Of a stretch of 64,000 nt of DNA, positions 56,579-64,000 are shown one piece after another (within the stretch, counting starts at the first letter, position 1; the number at the start of each line of letters is the position of its first letter). The notes beneath the pieces were generated by a model that ran no database searches, had not been told where the DNA came from, and was given only the letters and a program-made list of their open reading frames with translations. The stretch lies in NCBI RefSeq assembly GCF_003966955.1, contig NZ_AP019367.1:744001-808000 (forward strand), read 5' to 3'. The position numbers were made by a program, and so were the translations under genes. This stretch comes from Parolsenella catena. Its GTDB lineage: Bacteria > Actinomycetota > Coriobacteriia > Coriobacteriales > Atopobiaceae.

Positions 56579-57283
56579 TGCCTTCTCGAGTCCCGGGACC
56601 GGAGTGTCACGTGCCACGGTGTAGATGGTGACCTCTTGGGGGCGGATGCGCTGGAGGGCGTCAAGCCAGGGTCCCACGTAGCGCTCGCCGGTGTTGTCGA
56701 GATTGTGTCCGTCGAAGCTGCCCGTGAGAAACATCGTCTGGACGATGACGTGACCGCCAAAGCTCGCGAATGTCTCGATCTGGTGCTCCACGTCATAGGG
56801 ACCGACGGGCCTGTCGAGCAGCTGGATGTAGGACCGGTCTGCCGTGTCGAGCTTGAGGATGTTGTCGTCCACGAGCATGAGCGCGTCATGGACGGCTGGA
56901 ACGTCCGCCCTCGTGCCGTTTGAGAGCACGGCGATCCTGCAGCTGGGCGCAATCTCGTCGCGAAGCCTCACGGCTCCGGCGACTGCCTCGGGAAACTCGG
57001 GCGCCGCCGTGGGCTCGCCGTTGCCGGCGAACGTGATGACATCGGGAAGCTCGCCTGTCTTGCGCATCTCGAGCAGCGAGCGCTCAAGGCTGGCGAGGAC
57101 GGTCTCGGCCGTGTTGTGCCGCTGGGCGCACCTGCGCTCGGCGTTGAGGCCGTTCTCGCAGTAGAGGCAGTCGAACGTGCAGATCTTGCCCGCCGCCGGC
57201 ATCATGTTGACGCCGAGCGAGAGGCCCAGCCTGCGGCTTCGGACGGGCCCAAAGACGGGGCTGTCGTTGAGAAACGTTGGCAT
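56507..57283 (-). CDS. Radical SAM protein
   Basis: A 258-residue protein. The cluster motif is C35-x3-C39-x2-C42 (CTFDCLYC), and GNGEPT is a second typical radical SAM block. It belongs to the group of small Fe-S oxidoreductases (COG0731-like), whose substrate is unknown. The start at 57283 follows GAGAGGAG; the longer frame upstream is rejected. The 186 bases upstream, to the nuclease gene, hold a short coding-like frame but no convincing gene. Confidence 0.87.
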   Translation of the reverse strand: MPTFLNDSPVFGPVRSRRLGLSLGVNMMPAAGKICTFDCLYCENGLNAERRCAQRHNTAETVLASLERSLLEMRKTGELPDVITFAGNGEPTAAPEFPEAVAGAVRLRDEIAPSCRIAVLSNGTRADVPAVHDALMLVDDNILKLDTADRSYIQLLDRPVGPYDVEHQIETFASFGGHVIVQTMFLTGSFDGHNLDNTGERYVGPWLDALQRIRPQEVTIYTVARDTPVPGLEKASPAILDGIAERVRALGIPCQVSY

Positions 57284-57469
57284 GGGGCTCCTCTCGTCTG
57301 GGCAAACACGCTCATTTTCACACATACATGGCGTCGAGTCGCCTCGCACTCGCGTCAAGTGGCCGTTCTGGGTGAGCGCGACGGGCGACGAGGAGCTCGA
57401 GCGCGACCTTGAGTCATGGCGCGAGCTGTATCGGGGCCAGGACGAGCGCTGCCGGGCGGAGCAGCACAT

Positions 57470-58252
57470 CTAGTCCACTCGGGTCACGACGCCCGTCTCG
57501 TAGTCGATGGCATAGCCCTTCGCGGCGTTGTAGACGATGAGCTCCATGTCAACGGTGCCGTCCGAGGAGAACATGTCCACGATGACGGCGCGCGGTATCC
57601 GCTCGCCGCCCTCGTAGAGTGGCAGCGCGGAGTAGTAGAGCGTGCCGTCATCGTGCTTGTCGAGCCAATCCCTGGCAACCTGCTCGCCGTAGGCCATGCC
57701 ACCCTCGTTGTCGTTGCCGCTGGCATTCTGCATGCGGGAACCCGTCACGAGGTTCTCGCGCGCGGGGTCTCCGCCAAGGCTGTCGGCGAGCAGGTGGGAT
57801 CGGTTCCAGAAGCGTCCCCTGTATGTGCTTCCGTCGGGAGTCTCGATGCTGACCTTGGGGTTCTCGTCCGGCCAGCCTACCGGATCGACCTCGATGTCCT
57901 GCCTTCCCCGCTGCCTTGCCCGCTTGCGGCTCTCGTGCGTGAGGCTGGCGGCCACAAGGCCCGGACGCCCGAGCCCGTCGAGAGGGGAGTAGCTTATCTC
58001 GCCCGCCTCGAGCGCCTTGCGCACCTGTGCCGGTCCTGCCTCGAGCACGTAATCTGGGGCTGAGGCCTCGTCCCAGCTCTGCCAGCCGTCGGGAACGGAG
58101 GCCTGCGCGGTGGTGGGGGACTCGACTGGGTCGACTCGGGCCGTGGTGGCTGGCAGGCCTGCACCCAGCGCCTGCCATGCGAGCGCTATGCAGACGAGGA
58201 CGGCAGACCCGTTTTTTGCCGCTGCCCGGCTTGCTGCGTTGTGTCTGGCCAT
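57470..58252 (-). CDS. Secreted DNA/RNA non-specific endonuclease
   Basis: A 260-residue protein with a signal-type hydrophobic segment at about 16-37. The nuclease motif RFWNRSHLLADSLGG has the general-base H153, and NLVTGSRMQN has the metal-binding N176 region, as in EndA/NucA DNA-entry nucleases. It probably acts outside the cell, in nutrient DNA use or DNA processing. The ATG follows GAGGAGCAAAGGAC. No competence genes are nearby. Confidence 0.87.
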   Translation of the reverse strand: MARHNAASRAAAKNGSAVLVCIALAWQALGAGLPATTARVDPVESPTTAQASVPDGWQSWDEASAPDYVLEAGPAQVRKALEAGEISYSPLDGLGRPGLVAASLTHESRKRARQRGRQDIEVDPVGWPDENPKVSIETPDGSTYRGRFWNRSHLLADSLGGDPARENLVTGSRMQNASGNDNEGGMAYGEQVARDWLDKHDDGTLYYSALPLYEGGERIPRAVIVDMFSSDGTVDMELIVYNAAKGYAIDYETGVVTRVD

Positions 58253-58400
58253 GTCCTTTGCTCCTCACCTGCGCCTGCACGCATTCCATTGTGGCAAATG
58301 GGGGGGGCTGAAGGTGCCGCTTACCAACCAATCTGGTTCGTCTGTCGGCCGTCGCGTCGTCGAGAAAAACGGTCGTGCAAAAATTAGTCAAAATTCTTGG

Positions 58401-58428
58401 TTGCATGCGCGCGCACTTTCCGTATACT
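58401..58428 (+). promoter_or_regulatory. Promoter of tRNA-Asn
   Basis: TTGCAT (58401-58406), a 16-base spacer and TATACT (58423-58428). It is 46 bases upstream of the tRNA. Confidence 0.7.
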
Positions 58429-58474
58429 AGTTTTCGCACGCAAGGAGCAAGCAACGAGCTCCTGACAGCAGAAT

Positions 58475-58549
58475 TCCTCGATAGCTCAATGGTAGAGCCC
58501 GCGGCTGTTAACCGCGTTGTTGTAGGTTCGAGTCCTACTCGAGGAGCCA
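58475..58549 (+). tRNA. tRNA-Asn (anticodon GTT)
   Basis: The acceptor TCCTCGA pairs with TCGAGGA. The D-loop AGCTCAATGGTAGAGC, anticodon stem CGCGG/CCGCG with loop CTGTTAA, and T-loop GGTTCGAGTCC are all present. Anticodon GTT is at 58507-58509. The CCA end is encoded. Confidence 0.97.
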
Positions 58550-58559
58550 GAATTTGATG

Positions 58560-58593
58560 ACCCCGTTGGTTCTGCCAGCGGGGTTTTGTTTTG
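58560..58593 (+). terminator. Terminator of tRNA-Asn
   Basis: ACCCCGTTGG (58560-58569) pairs with CCAGCGGGGT (58575-58584), followed by TTTGTTTT. Confidence 0.88.
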
Positions 58594-58642
58594 CCCATGA
58601 TGTGCCCGTCCGTGCGTCGGGCTTGCGCTGCGGGAGGTCCCC

Positions 58643-59791
58643 ATGTTTGTCTATGTCGTCACTGCGCTTGTCGCCATCGCGGCGGTGACCGTGGCGCAGC
58701 ATGTCGAGGGTCTCGGCCGCCGGGGAGCCGACGCGCTCTGGTTCGTTGCGTTCGTGGCGCTGCTCGTTCCCGCCGCGCTTCGCTATGACATCGGGGTCGA
58801 CTACTCCGCCACCATGGATTCCGCCGGCTACCTTGGCTATTGGCAGCTCTATCACCTCTATGCGAGCGAGCCGCCCGCGCCCGGCATGGACCCTGGCTTC
58901 TATCTGCTCATTCGCCTTCTCAACCTGTTTACGGACAACCCACAGTGGATGTTCGCGTGTCTCTCGGCGGCAACCTATGCGCTCGTGCTCAGGGCCTGCA
59001 GGCGCGTCTCGCCTGCGCCCGCGCTTTCGGTTGCCCTGTTCGTCCTTGCCGGCTTCTACTTTGAGACGTACAACATCGCCCGGCAGTGGTTTGGCATCGC
59101 CTGCGTCCTCAACGGCCTGGAGTGGGTCGGCGCTGAGGACGGGGAAGAGCCGGGCGCCAGGCGTCGAGCGTTTGGCCGTTATGCCCTTTGGGTGCTGCTG
59201 GGGGCCAGCATGCATCTGAGCTGCCTCATGTGGCTTGCCCTGTGGCCCCTCTTGCGGATCGGGATGACGCCCGTGCGTTCCTGCGTTGTTCTTTTGGGCG
59301 TTATCGCGCTTGCCTTCGCGGGCGTTCACGTGGCCCAGCTGCTCTTCTCGGGCACGCGCTTTGGCCTGTACCTTGACCCCTCGAGCAGCGTCTACGTTGG
59401 GCCAAATCCGCGGCTCAATGCCATCGTGACCTCTGGCATGACGTGGGCGTTCGCGCTTGTGGCGTCGCGATTCGCAGGCAAGCCCATCGGCCGCATCGCC
59501 TCTGCCCTGCTCGCGTGCGCCACGCTCGCGTTTGCGCTGAACATCTCGGCGGCGTTCCTGCCTTTCATCATCGACCGCGTGGCCCGCTACTTTGTGCCCG
59601 CGCTCATACTGCTCATGCCCATGGCGCTTGACTGGCTGCCGGCTGGGCGTCTGCGCCGTTCCTGCGCGGCTATCGTGCTCGTTGCCTGGATTGCGGCAAC
59701 CTACGTCCAGGTTATCGCGGGCGGGCAGTATGGCGTGGTGCCGTATCAGTCAGTATTTGATGAGCGTGCGGTGGAGGGCACCCTCTCCTAG
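58643..59791 (+). CDS. EpsG-family polysaccharide membrane protein
   Basis: A 382-residue protein with about ten hydrophobic segments. ALRYDIGVDY near residue 50 and FETYNIARQWFGIA near 140 are the EpsG-family marks. Such proteins are predicted O-antigen or exopolysaccharide polymerases. It precedes the Wzm/Wzt exporter genes. No ribosome site stands out except GGGAGG before the ATG. Confidence 0.8.
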   Translation: MFVYVVTALVAIAAVTVAQHVEGLGRRGADALWFVAFVALLVPAALRYDIGVDYSATMDSAGYLGYWQLYHLYASEPPAPGMDPGFYLLIRLLNLFTDNPQWMFACLSAATYALVLRACRRVSPAPALSVALFVLAGFYFETYNIARQWFGIACVLNGLEWVGAEDGEEPGARRRAFGRYALWVLLGASMHLSCLMWLALWPLLRIGMTPVRSCVVLLGVIALAFAGVHVAQLLFSGTRFGLYLDPSSSVYVGPNPRLNAIVTSGMTWAFALVASRFAGKPIGRIASALLACATLAFALNISAAFLPFIIDRVARYFVPALILLMPMALDWLPAGRLRRSCAAIVLVAWIAATYVQVIAGGQYGVVPYQSVFDERAVEGTLS

Positions 59792-59890
59792 CGCCGCGCT
59801 GCTATCATTTAGAGCTTGAGACGCCGCAAGATATGCGGCCGTCTCGAACGCGCCCCGCGCGTCATCTGACGGACCGTCAAGGAGACCGAA

Positions 59891-60730
59891 TTGTCCCAAG
59901 ACCAGACCGTGGCCGGCCAGGCCACCGTTCCCGCCTCGGAGGCCTACGCAAAGACCGGCCGGGCCAAGGAGAAGTTCATCCTCGCGCAGCTCGTGGGCAA
60001 GGACTTCAAGCGCAAGTACCGCCGCAGCGTTCTCGGCGTCGTGTGGAGCGTGCTCAACCCGCTGCTCATGATGGTCGTCATGTCGCTCGTGTTCTCGTTC
60101 TTCCTGCGCTATGACAACATGGAGCACTACCCGCTCTACCTCATCCTCGGCAACGTCATCTGGACCATCTTCGCCGACTCCACCAACCAGGGCGTCACCT
60201 CGATCCTTGACGCGGCCCCGCTGCTCAAGAAGGTCCGCATCAACAAGACGGTCTTTCCCGTGGAGCGCGTGCTGTTCGCGCTCGTGAACTTCGCCTTCTC
60301 GCTCATCGCCGTCGTGATCGTCATGCTGTGGGAGGGCGTCCTTCCCACCTGGACGGTCATACTGCTGCCGGTGCTGCTCGTGCTCCTCATGGGCTTCTGC
60401 ATCGGCATGAGCCTGCTGCTCTCGTCGCTGGCCGTCTTCTTCCGTGACATCATCCACCTGTGGAGCGTCGTGATCCTCGCGTGGAGCTACGTCACGCCGC
60501 TGTTCTGGCCGGTGAGCATGATCGCCCAGGTGCCGTATGCCTTCATGCGCGTCATCATGCTTGCCAACCCCATGTACAACTACGTCGCGTTCATGCGCAT
60601 GATCCTGCTCAACGGACAGCCGCCTGAGCTCATCACCGTCGCCATGTGCGTGTTCTGGGCCGTCTTCATGCTCGCCGTTGGCTATGCGGTCTTCCGCAAG
60701 CTCCAGCGCAAGTTCATCCTCTACATCTAG
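59891..60730 (+). CDS. wzm: ABC-2 polysaccharide export permease (Wzm type)
   Basis: A 279-residue protein with six predicted transmembrane helices and the ABC-2 opening (DFKRKYRRSVLGVVWSVLNP). With Wzt it exports polyprenyl-linked glycan. TTG is the start, preceded by AAGGAG. Its size is near that of the mycobacterial galactan exporter subunit. It is followed 27 bases on by the ATPase gene. Confidence 0.9.
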   Translation: MSQDQTVAGQATVPASEAYAKTGRAKEKFILAQLVGKDFKRKYRRSVLGVVWSVLNPLLMMVVMSLVFSFFLRYDNMEHYPLYLILGNVIWTIFADSTNQGVTSILDAAPLLKKVRINKTVFPVERVLFALVNFAFSLIAVVIVMLWEGVLPTWTVILLPVLLVLLMGFCIGMSLLLSSLAVFFRDIIHLWSVVILAWSYVTPLFWPVSMIAQVPYAFMRVIMLANPMYNYVAFMRMILLNGQPPELITVAMCVFWAVFMLAVGYAVFRKLQRKFILYI

Positions 60731-60757
60731 TCTGAGCCGAAAGGCTGGTTAATCCCC

Positions 60758-61525
60758 ATGGCAGTCAAGACTGACACCACGAACTCCGAGGACTATGCCA
60801 TCGAGGTCAACGACGTCTCCATGATCTTCAACATGGCAAGCGAGCGCCTCGACAACCTCAAGGAGTACTTCATCAAGCTCGTCAAGCACGAGCTGTTCTT
60901 CGAGGAGTTCCACGCCCTCAAGCACGTGAGCTTCAAGGTGCGCCGTGGCGAGGTCCTCGGCCTCGTGGGCACGAACGGCTCGGGCAAGTCCACGATGCTC
61001 AAGATCATCGCCGGCGTGTTGGAGCCCAGCGAGGGCAGCGTTCGGGTTCACGGCAACATCGCGCCGCTCATCGAGCTCGGCGCCGGCTTTGACATCGAGC
61101 TCACGGCCCGCGAGAACATCTACCTCAATGGCGCGCTGCTTGGCTATACCAAGGAGTTCATCGACGCGCACCTCGATGACATCGTCGACTTCGCCGAGCT
61201 CAGGGACTTCATGGACATGCCGCTCAAGAACTACTCGAGCGGCATGGTCGCGCGCATCGCCTTCGCCATCGCCACAGTCGTGGAGCCCGACGTCCTCATC
61301 GTGGACGAGACGCTCTCCGTGGGCGACGTTTTCTTCCAGGAGAAGTGCGAGCGCCGCATCCGCGAGTTCATCGAGAGCGGGCGCGTCACCGTGCTGTTCG
61401 TGAGCCACTCGCTCGAGCAGGTGGAGCGCCTGTGCACGCGCTGCGTCTGGATCGAGAAGGGCGAGCAGCGCATGATCGGCGACACCGACGATGTCTGCCA
61501 GGCCTACCGCAGGCAGTTCAACTAA
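60758..61525 (+). CDS. wzt: ABC export ATPase (Wzt type, no carbohydrate-binding domain)
   Basis: A 255-residue protein. Walker A GTNGSGKST (71-79), signature-type YSSGM, Walker B VLIVDETLS and H-loop VSHS are present. The amphipathic N-terminal stretch (residues 20-55) is characteristic of RfbE/TagH-type exporters. It lacks the C-terminal glycan-binding domain of O-antigen Wzt. Its TAA overlaps the next ATG by one base. Confidence 0.92.
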   Translation: MAVKTDTTNSEDYAIEVNDVSMIFNMASERLDNLKEYFIKLVKHELFFEEFHALKHVSFKVRRGEVLGLVGTNGSGKSTMLKIIAGVLEPSEGSVRVHGNIAPLIELGAGFDIELTARENIYLNGALLGYTKEFIDAHLDDIVDFAELRDFMDMPLKNYSSGMVARIAFAIATVVEPDVLIVDETLSVGDVFFQEKCERRIREFIESGRVTVLFVSHSLEQVERLCTRCVWIEKGEQRMIGDTDDVCQAYRRQFN

Positions 61526-62475
61526 TGGGCGCCGAGAATGGCGCGTCCCCAGCGCGCAAGAGGAGCGTCGCGGCCGTCGTCGTGACGTACAACCGCAAGG
61601 AGCTTTTGCTCGAGTGCCTCGACTGCCTTGCGGCCCAGGACCTCGGCGGGCTTGGGGACGCCTACGAGCTCTCTGTCATCGTCGTTGACAACGCGAGCAC
61701 GGACGGCACGCAGGAGGCGCTTGCGCCGCTCGTTGCCAGCGGCCGCCTCGTCTATCACAACACGGGGGAGAACCTCGGTGGTGCCGGTGGCTTCAACTTT
61801 GGCATGCGCGTTGCGGTCGAGGCGGGGTATGACTTTGTCTGGGTCATGGACGATGACTGCATGGCCCACTCCGACACCCTGCGCGAGCTGTTGCTCGCGG
61901 GCGAGGGGCTTGACGGCGACTACGGGTATCTCACGAGCGTGTGCCTGTGGACGGACGGCAATCCCTGCACGATGAACCGTCAACGGCATCCGCTTCACAC
62001 CACGATCGAGGACTTCACACCCGAGCTGCAACCCTGCACGCTCGCCTCGTTTGTGTCGCTGTTCGTTCCGGCGGACGTCATTGCCGAGCTGGGGCTTCCC
62101 ATCAAGGACTTCTTCATCTGGACGGATGACTGGGAGTTCACGAGGCGCGTGTCTCGCGTCCATCCGTGTTATGTCGTGGGCACGAGCGTCGTGACGCACA
62201 AGTGCAAGGTCAATGGCGCGGGCAACATCGCGCTCGACTCGGGCGAGCGCATCGGCCGGTTCCGTCTGGCGTATCGCAATGACATCGTGCTGTACCGCGG
62301 CGAGGGCCTCGCTGGTTATGCTTACGTCATCGCCCGAGACCTCAATCACCTCGCGCGCATCGTCCTCGAGGCGAAGGGGCGTAAGCTCGAGCGCGCTCGG
62401 GCCGTCGTCGGCGGCACGCTCGAGGGCCTTCGTTTCCATCCCCAGATCGAGTACGTGAGACGTCCTGAGAAGTAA
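61525..62475 (+). CDS. GlfT1-like galactofuranosyltransferase (family 2)
   Basis: A 316-residue protein. VVVTYNRKELL, DNASTDGT, NLGGAGGFNFGM and WVMDDD follow the GlfT1 pattern, and DDWEFTRR gives a catalytic-type acid. In mycobacteria GlfT1 adds the first galactofuranoses to the lipid-linked primer, with its gene beside wzm and wzt. The same layout here supports this call. Rhamnosyl transfer is the main alternative. ATG 61525 overlaps wzt. Confidence 0.8.
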   Translation: MGAENGASPARKRSVAAVVVTYNRKELLLECLDCLAAQDLGGLGDAYELSVIVVDNASTDGTQEALAPLVASGRLVYHNTGENLGGAGGFNFGMRVAVEAGYDFVWVMDDDCMAHSDTLRELLLAGEGLDGDYGYLTSVCLWTDGNPCTMNRQRHPLHTTIEDFTPELQPCTLASFVSLFVPADVIAELGLPIKDFFIWTDDWEFTRRVSRVHPCYVVGTSVVTHKCKVNGAGNIALDSGERIGRFRLAYRNDIVLYRGEGLAGYAYVIARDLNHLARIVLEAKGRKLERARAVVGGTLEGLRFHPQIEYVRRPEK

Positions 62476-62521
62476 CGTCTCACGCCTGTGCGTAACTAAA
62501 TGGCGAAAGCCTAGGTAAAGT

Positions 62522-62555
62522 GAGGGGGCGACCGCATGCTCGCGATCGCCCCCTC
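62522..62555. terminator. Bidirectional terminator between GlfT1-like and GlfT2-like genes
   Basis: GAGGGGGCGA (62522-62531) pairs with TCGCCCCCTC (62546-62555). It serves convergent genes. Confidence 0.75.
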
Positions 62556-62581
62556 TGTTGCTCATCGTGTAGTCGGGCTCG

Positions 62582-64000
62582 CTACTTCATTCCCAGGTAG
62601 CCACGCCACCAGGCGTCGCTCGTCATCTTCGGGAAGGCGTCCGCATAGGCGGCCGCGACCTTCTCGTGCTCGAGCTGCCAGCGACGCTTGAGCGTGCGCT
62701 CGCGCTCGATGATGCGGTGGTTTCGCTCGCGGTCCATGCGGCGGACCGCGGCCTTCTCGCCGGTGACGTCAAGCACGAGCACCGTCTTGCGCGCAACTGT
62801 GTCGTTGTCGTAGACGCAGGGGCCCGTCGTCTGCATGTGGCCGGGGGCCTTTCTGAGCAGGGCATCAGGCAGCAGGTGCTTGTCATAGGGGATCGACTTG
62901 CGAAGCTTGCCGGCGATGCCTATGGCATGGTGGGGCTCAGGGTGGATGGCGTCGAGGTCCGCGGAGTCGAGCAGCTCTGGGTCAACCTCCGACAGTGGCA
63001 CGAACTTGTCGTTGAGCTGGGCGTTCTTGCGCATGAGGGCGCTGCCGTCCACCTCCATGAGCCACTCGGGTCCGCGCAGGTAGTCCTCGACGCCCTGGAG
63101 CAGCAGCTCGGCGGCGCCATACTCCAGCTCGCGGCGGCGTAGCATGACGTTTCTCCACACGCGCGTCATGAACAGCTCGGTGTTCACGAATCCGTCGCAT
63201 GCGGCCATGACGAGGAAGTTGCGCACGTACTGGTAGCAGTCCACCGAAGCGCGAGGACGGCCCTCGAAGCTCTCGTGCCACACGCAGATTCCGTTCATCG
63301 TCATGTAGGTGGGGTTGGATCGCAGTCCGTACTCCACGTCGTCGCAGCGCACGAACACCGGCAGCGGCAGGCCCTTCTCGCGGATGTTGGCCACGGGGAT
63401 GCACGAGAACCACCAGGCGCCGTAAGCGTGCTCCACCTCGACGTTCTCGCGCTCGTTCGCCACGACGTCAGCCAGGCGGTCGACGTAGTGGTCGGGCTTG
63501 AGCTTTGCGTACTTGCCGCTGCGCAGCACGTGGCTCACGTCTTCGAACAGGCGCGTGGGCTGCTCGACGGAGAGCATGGCGCCGTTCACGAAGGCGTTCG
63601 CGTACTCGTCTGTCGCAAGCGCGAGCAGGTTGTAGGTGCGCTTGATGCTCTCGGGGAACACGTGCACGTCGTCGTCCATGAGGATGACGTGCGTGAAGGG
63701 CTGCTCGGAGTCGAGCGCGGCAAGCATGCCGCGGGCAAATCCGCCGGCGCCGCCCACGTTGGCGTTGGGAATCACGGTCACGAGCTCGTCGCTGAGTGCC
63801 GCAGCGTCAAGCGTGGAGCCGTTGTCGACGACGAACATGTGGAAGTTGTCGTGGATGGGGCCGTCGTCGCCCGCCACGCTCGAGCGCATGAGCTCGATGT
63901 TGGGGACGATGTAGTGCTCCTTCTTGAACGTCGTCGTGGACAGCGCGATGCGCACGGGGCGCACGCGCGCATCGTCAACGCGTGCCGAGTAGCTGCCAGA
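62582..64000 (-). CDS. glfT2: GlfT2-like polymerising galactofuranosyltransferase (N-terminus cut)
   Basis: The last 473 codons are visible, with the frame open to the window edge. The GTG at 63964 is internal. TTTFKKEHY, VVDNGSTLD, NVGGAGGFARGM, the metal triad MDDDVH, the CDDVEYGLR acid pair and VWHESFEGR match mycobacterial GlfT2, which extends galactan with alternating beta-1,5 and beta-1,6 links. Linkage here is inferred. The missing N-terminal part would hold the beta-sandwich domain. Confidence 0.88.
   Translation of the reverse strand, partial: SGSYSARVDDARVRPVRIALSTTTFKKEHYIVPNIELMRSSVAGDDGPIHDNFHMFVVDNGSTLDAAALSDELVTVIPNANVGGAGGFARGMLAALDSEQPFTHVILMDDDVHVFPESIKRTYNLLALATDEYANAFVNGAMLSVEQPTRLFEDVSHVLRSGKYAKLKPDHYVDRLADVVANERENVEVEHAYGAWWFSCIPVANIREKGLPLPVFVRCDDVEYGLRSNPTYMTMNGICVWHESFEGRPRASVDCYQYVRNFLVMAACDGFVNTELFMTRVWRNVMLRRRELEYGAAELLLQGVEDYLRGPEWLMEVDGSALMRKNAQLNDKFVPLSEVDPELLDSADLDAIHPEPHHAIGIAGKLRKSIPYDKHLLPDALLRKAPGHMQTTGPCVYDNDTVARKTVLVLDVTGEKAAVRRMDRERNHRIIERERTLKRRWQLEHEKVAAAYADAFPKMTSDAWWRGYLGMK

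Noticed and set aside
57372-57473. Short coding-like frame ending at 57473 (GTG, then SATGDEELERDLESW)
   Set aside because: It has coding-like codons but no ribosome site and only 33 residues. It may be a remnant; too weak to list as a gene.

Overview
The window is about 64 kb of a high-GC genome. It is densely coded, with mostly plus-strand operons and frequent GTG and TTG starts. The gene set points to a fermentative gut or oral actinobacterium of the class Coriobacteriia (Olsenella/Atopobiaceae or Collinsella-like). It includes ackA and pta, an ATP-dependent PEP carboxykinase, a class III fructose-bisphosphatase, luxS, the old-yellow-enzyme type 2-enoate reductase family, Ltp repeats, and a mycobacterial-type galactofuranan pathway. 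The genus cannot be fixed from sequence reading alone. No phage, insertion sequence or CRISPR array was seen.

Layout. 1-4.4 kb: a partial 2-enoate reductase-type flavoenzyme (minus strand), an anchored Ltp-repeat protein, and an HTH protein followed by a membrane Ser/Thr kinase. 4.4-10.4 kb: MarR regulator, DegV lipid-binding protein, flavin reductase, fluoride channel CrcB, CobW-type GTPase, LOG-family hydrolase, LuxS and a DNA glycosylase. Three related palindromes punctuate 3-9.4 kb. 10.5-22.6 kb: ackA, manA, a zinc-ribbon/RsiV-like protein broken by an amber codon, an aldose epimerase, a lipoprotein-fed ABC importer whose permease and ATPase are fused, a cyclophilin lipoprotein, pckA and pta. 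22.7-27.9 kb: glf (UDP-galactopyranose mutase), a GT2, a TrmH methyltransferase and an L,D-transpeptidase. 28-32 kb: fbp and ftsH. 32-37 kb: an isoleucine T-box leader controlling ileS-lspA-rluD. 37-43 kb: a membrane GT2, a guaB of the Tritrichomonas-like type, leuS and a zinc-ribbon/PASTA protein. 43.2-55 kb: rimP-nusA-infB-rbfA-nrnA-truB-ribF-dnaG followed by rpoD, with interlocking stop/start codons. 55-58.3 kb: a lipoprotein, trmL, a radical SAM protein and a secreted nuclease. 58.4-64 kb: tRNA-Asn, then a cell-surface glycan block with an EpsG-like protein, Wzm, Wzt and a GlfT1-like enzyme, facing a GlfT2-like polymerase that runs off the window.

The strongest biological story is the galactofuranan system. 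Glf makes UDP-Galf; the GlfT1-like and GlfT2-like enzymes would prime and extend the chain; a Wzm/Wzt pair close in size to the mycobacterial galactan exporter would move it across the membrane. Other points worth attention are the amber codon inside a zinc ribbon, the fused ABC importer, the kinase/HTH pair, the palindrome family, the zinc-finger tail on NusA, and an IMP dehydrogenase that resembles the protozoan Tritrichomonas enzyme more than the usual bacterial one. All family calls come from motif recognition by eye; no database search was run.
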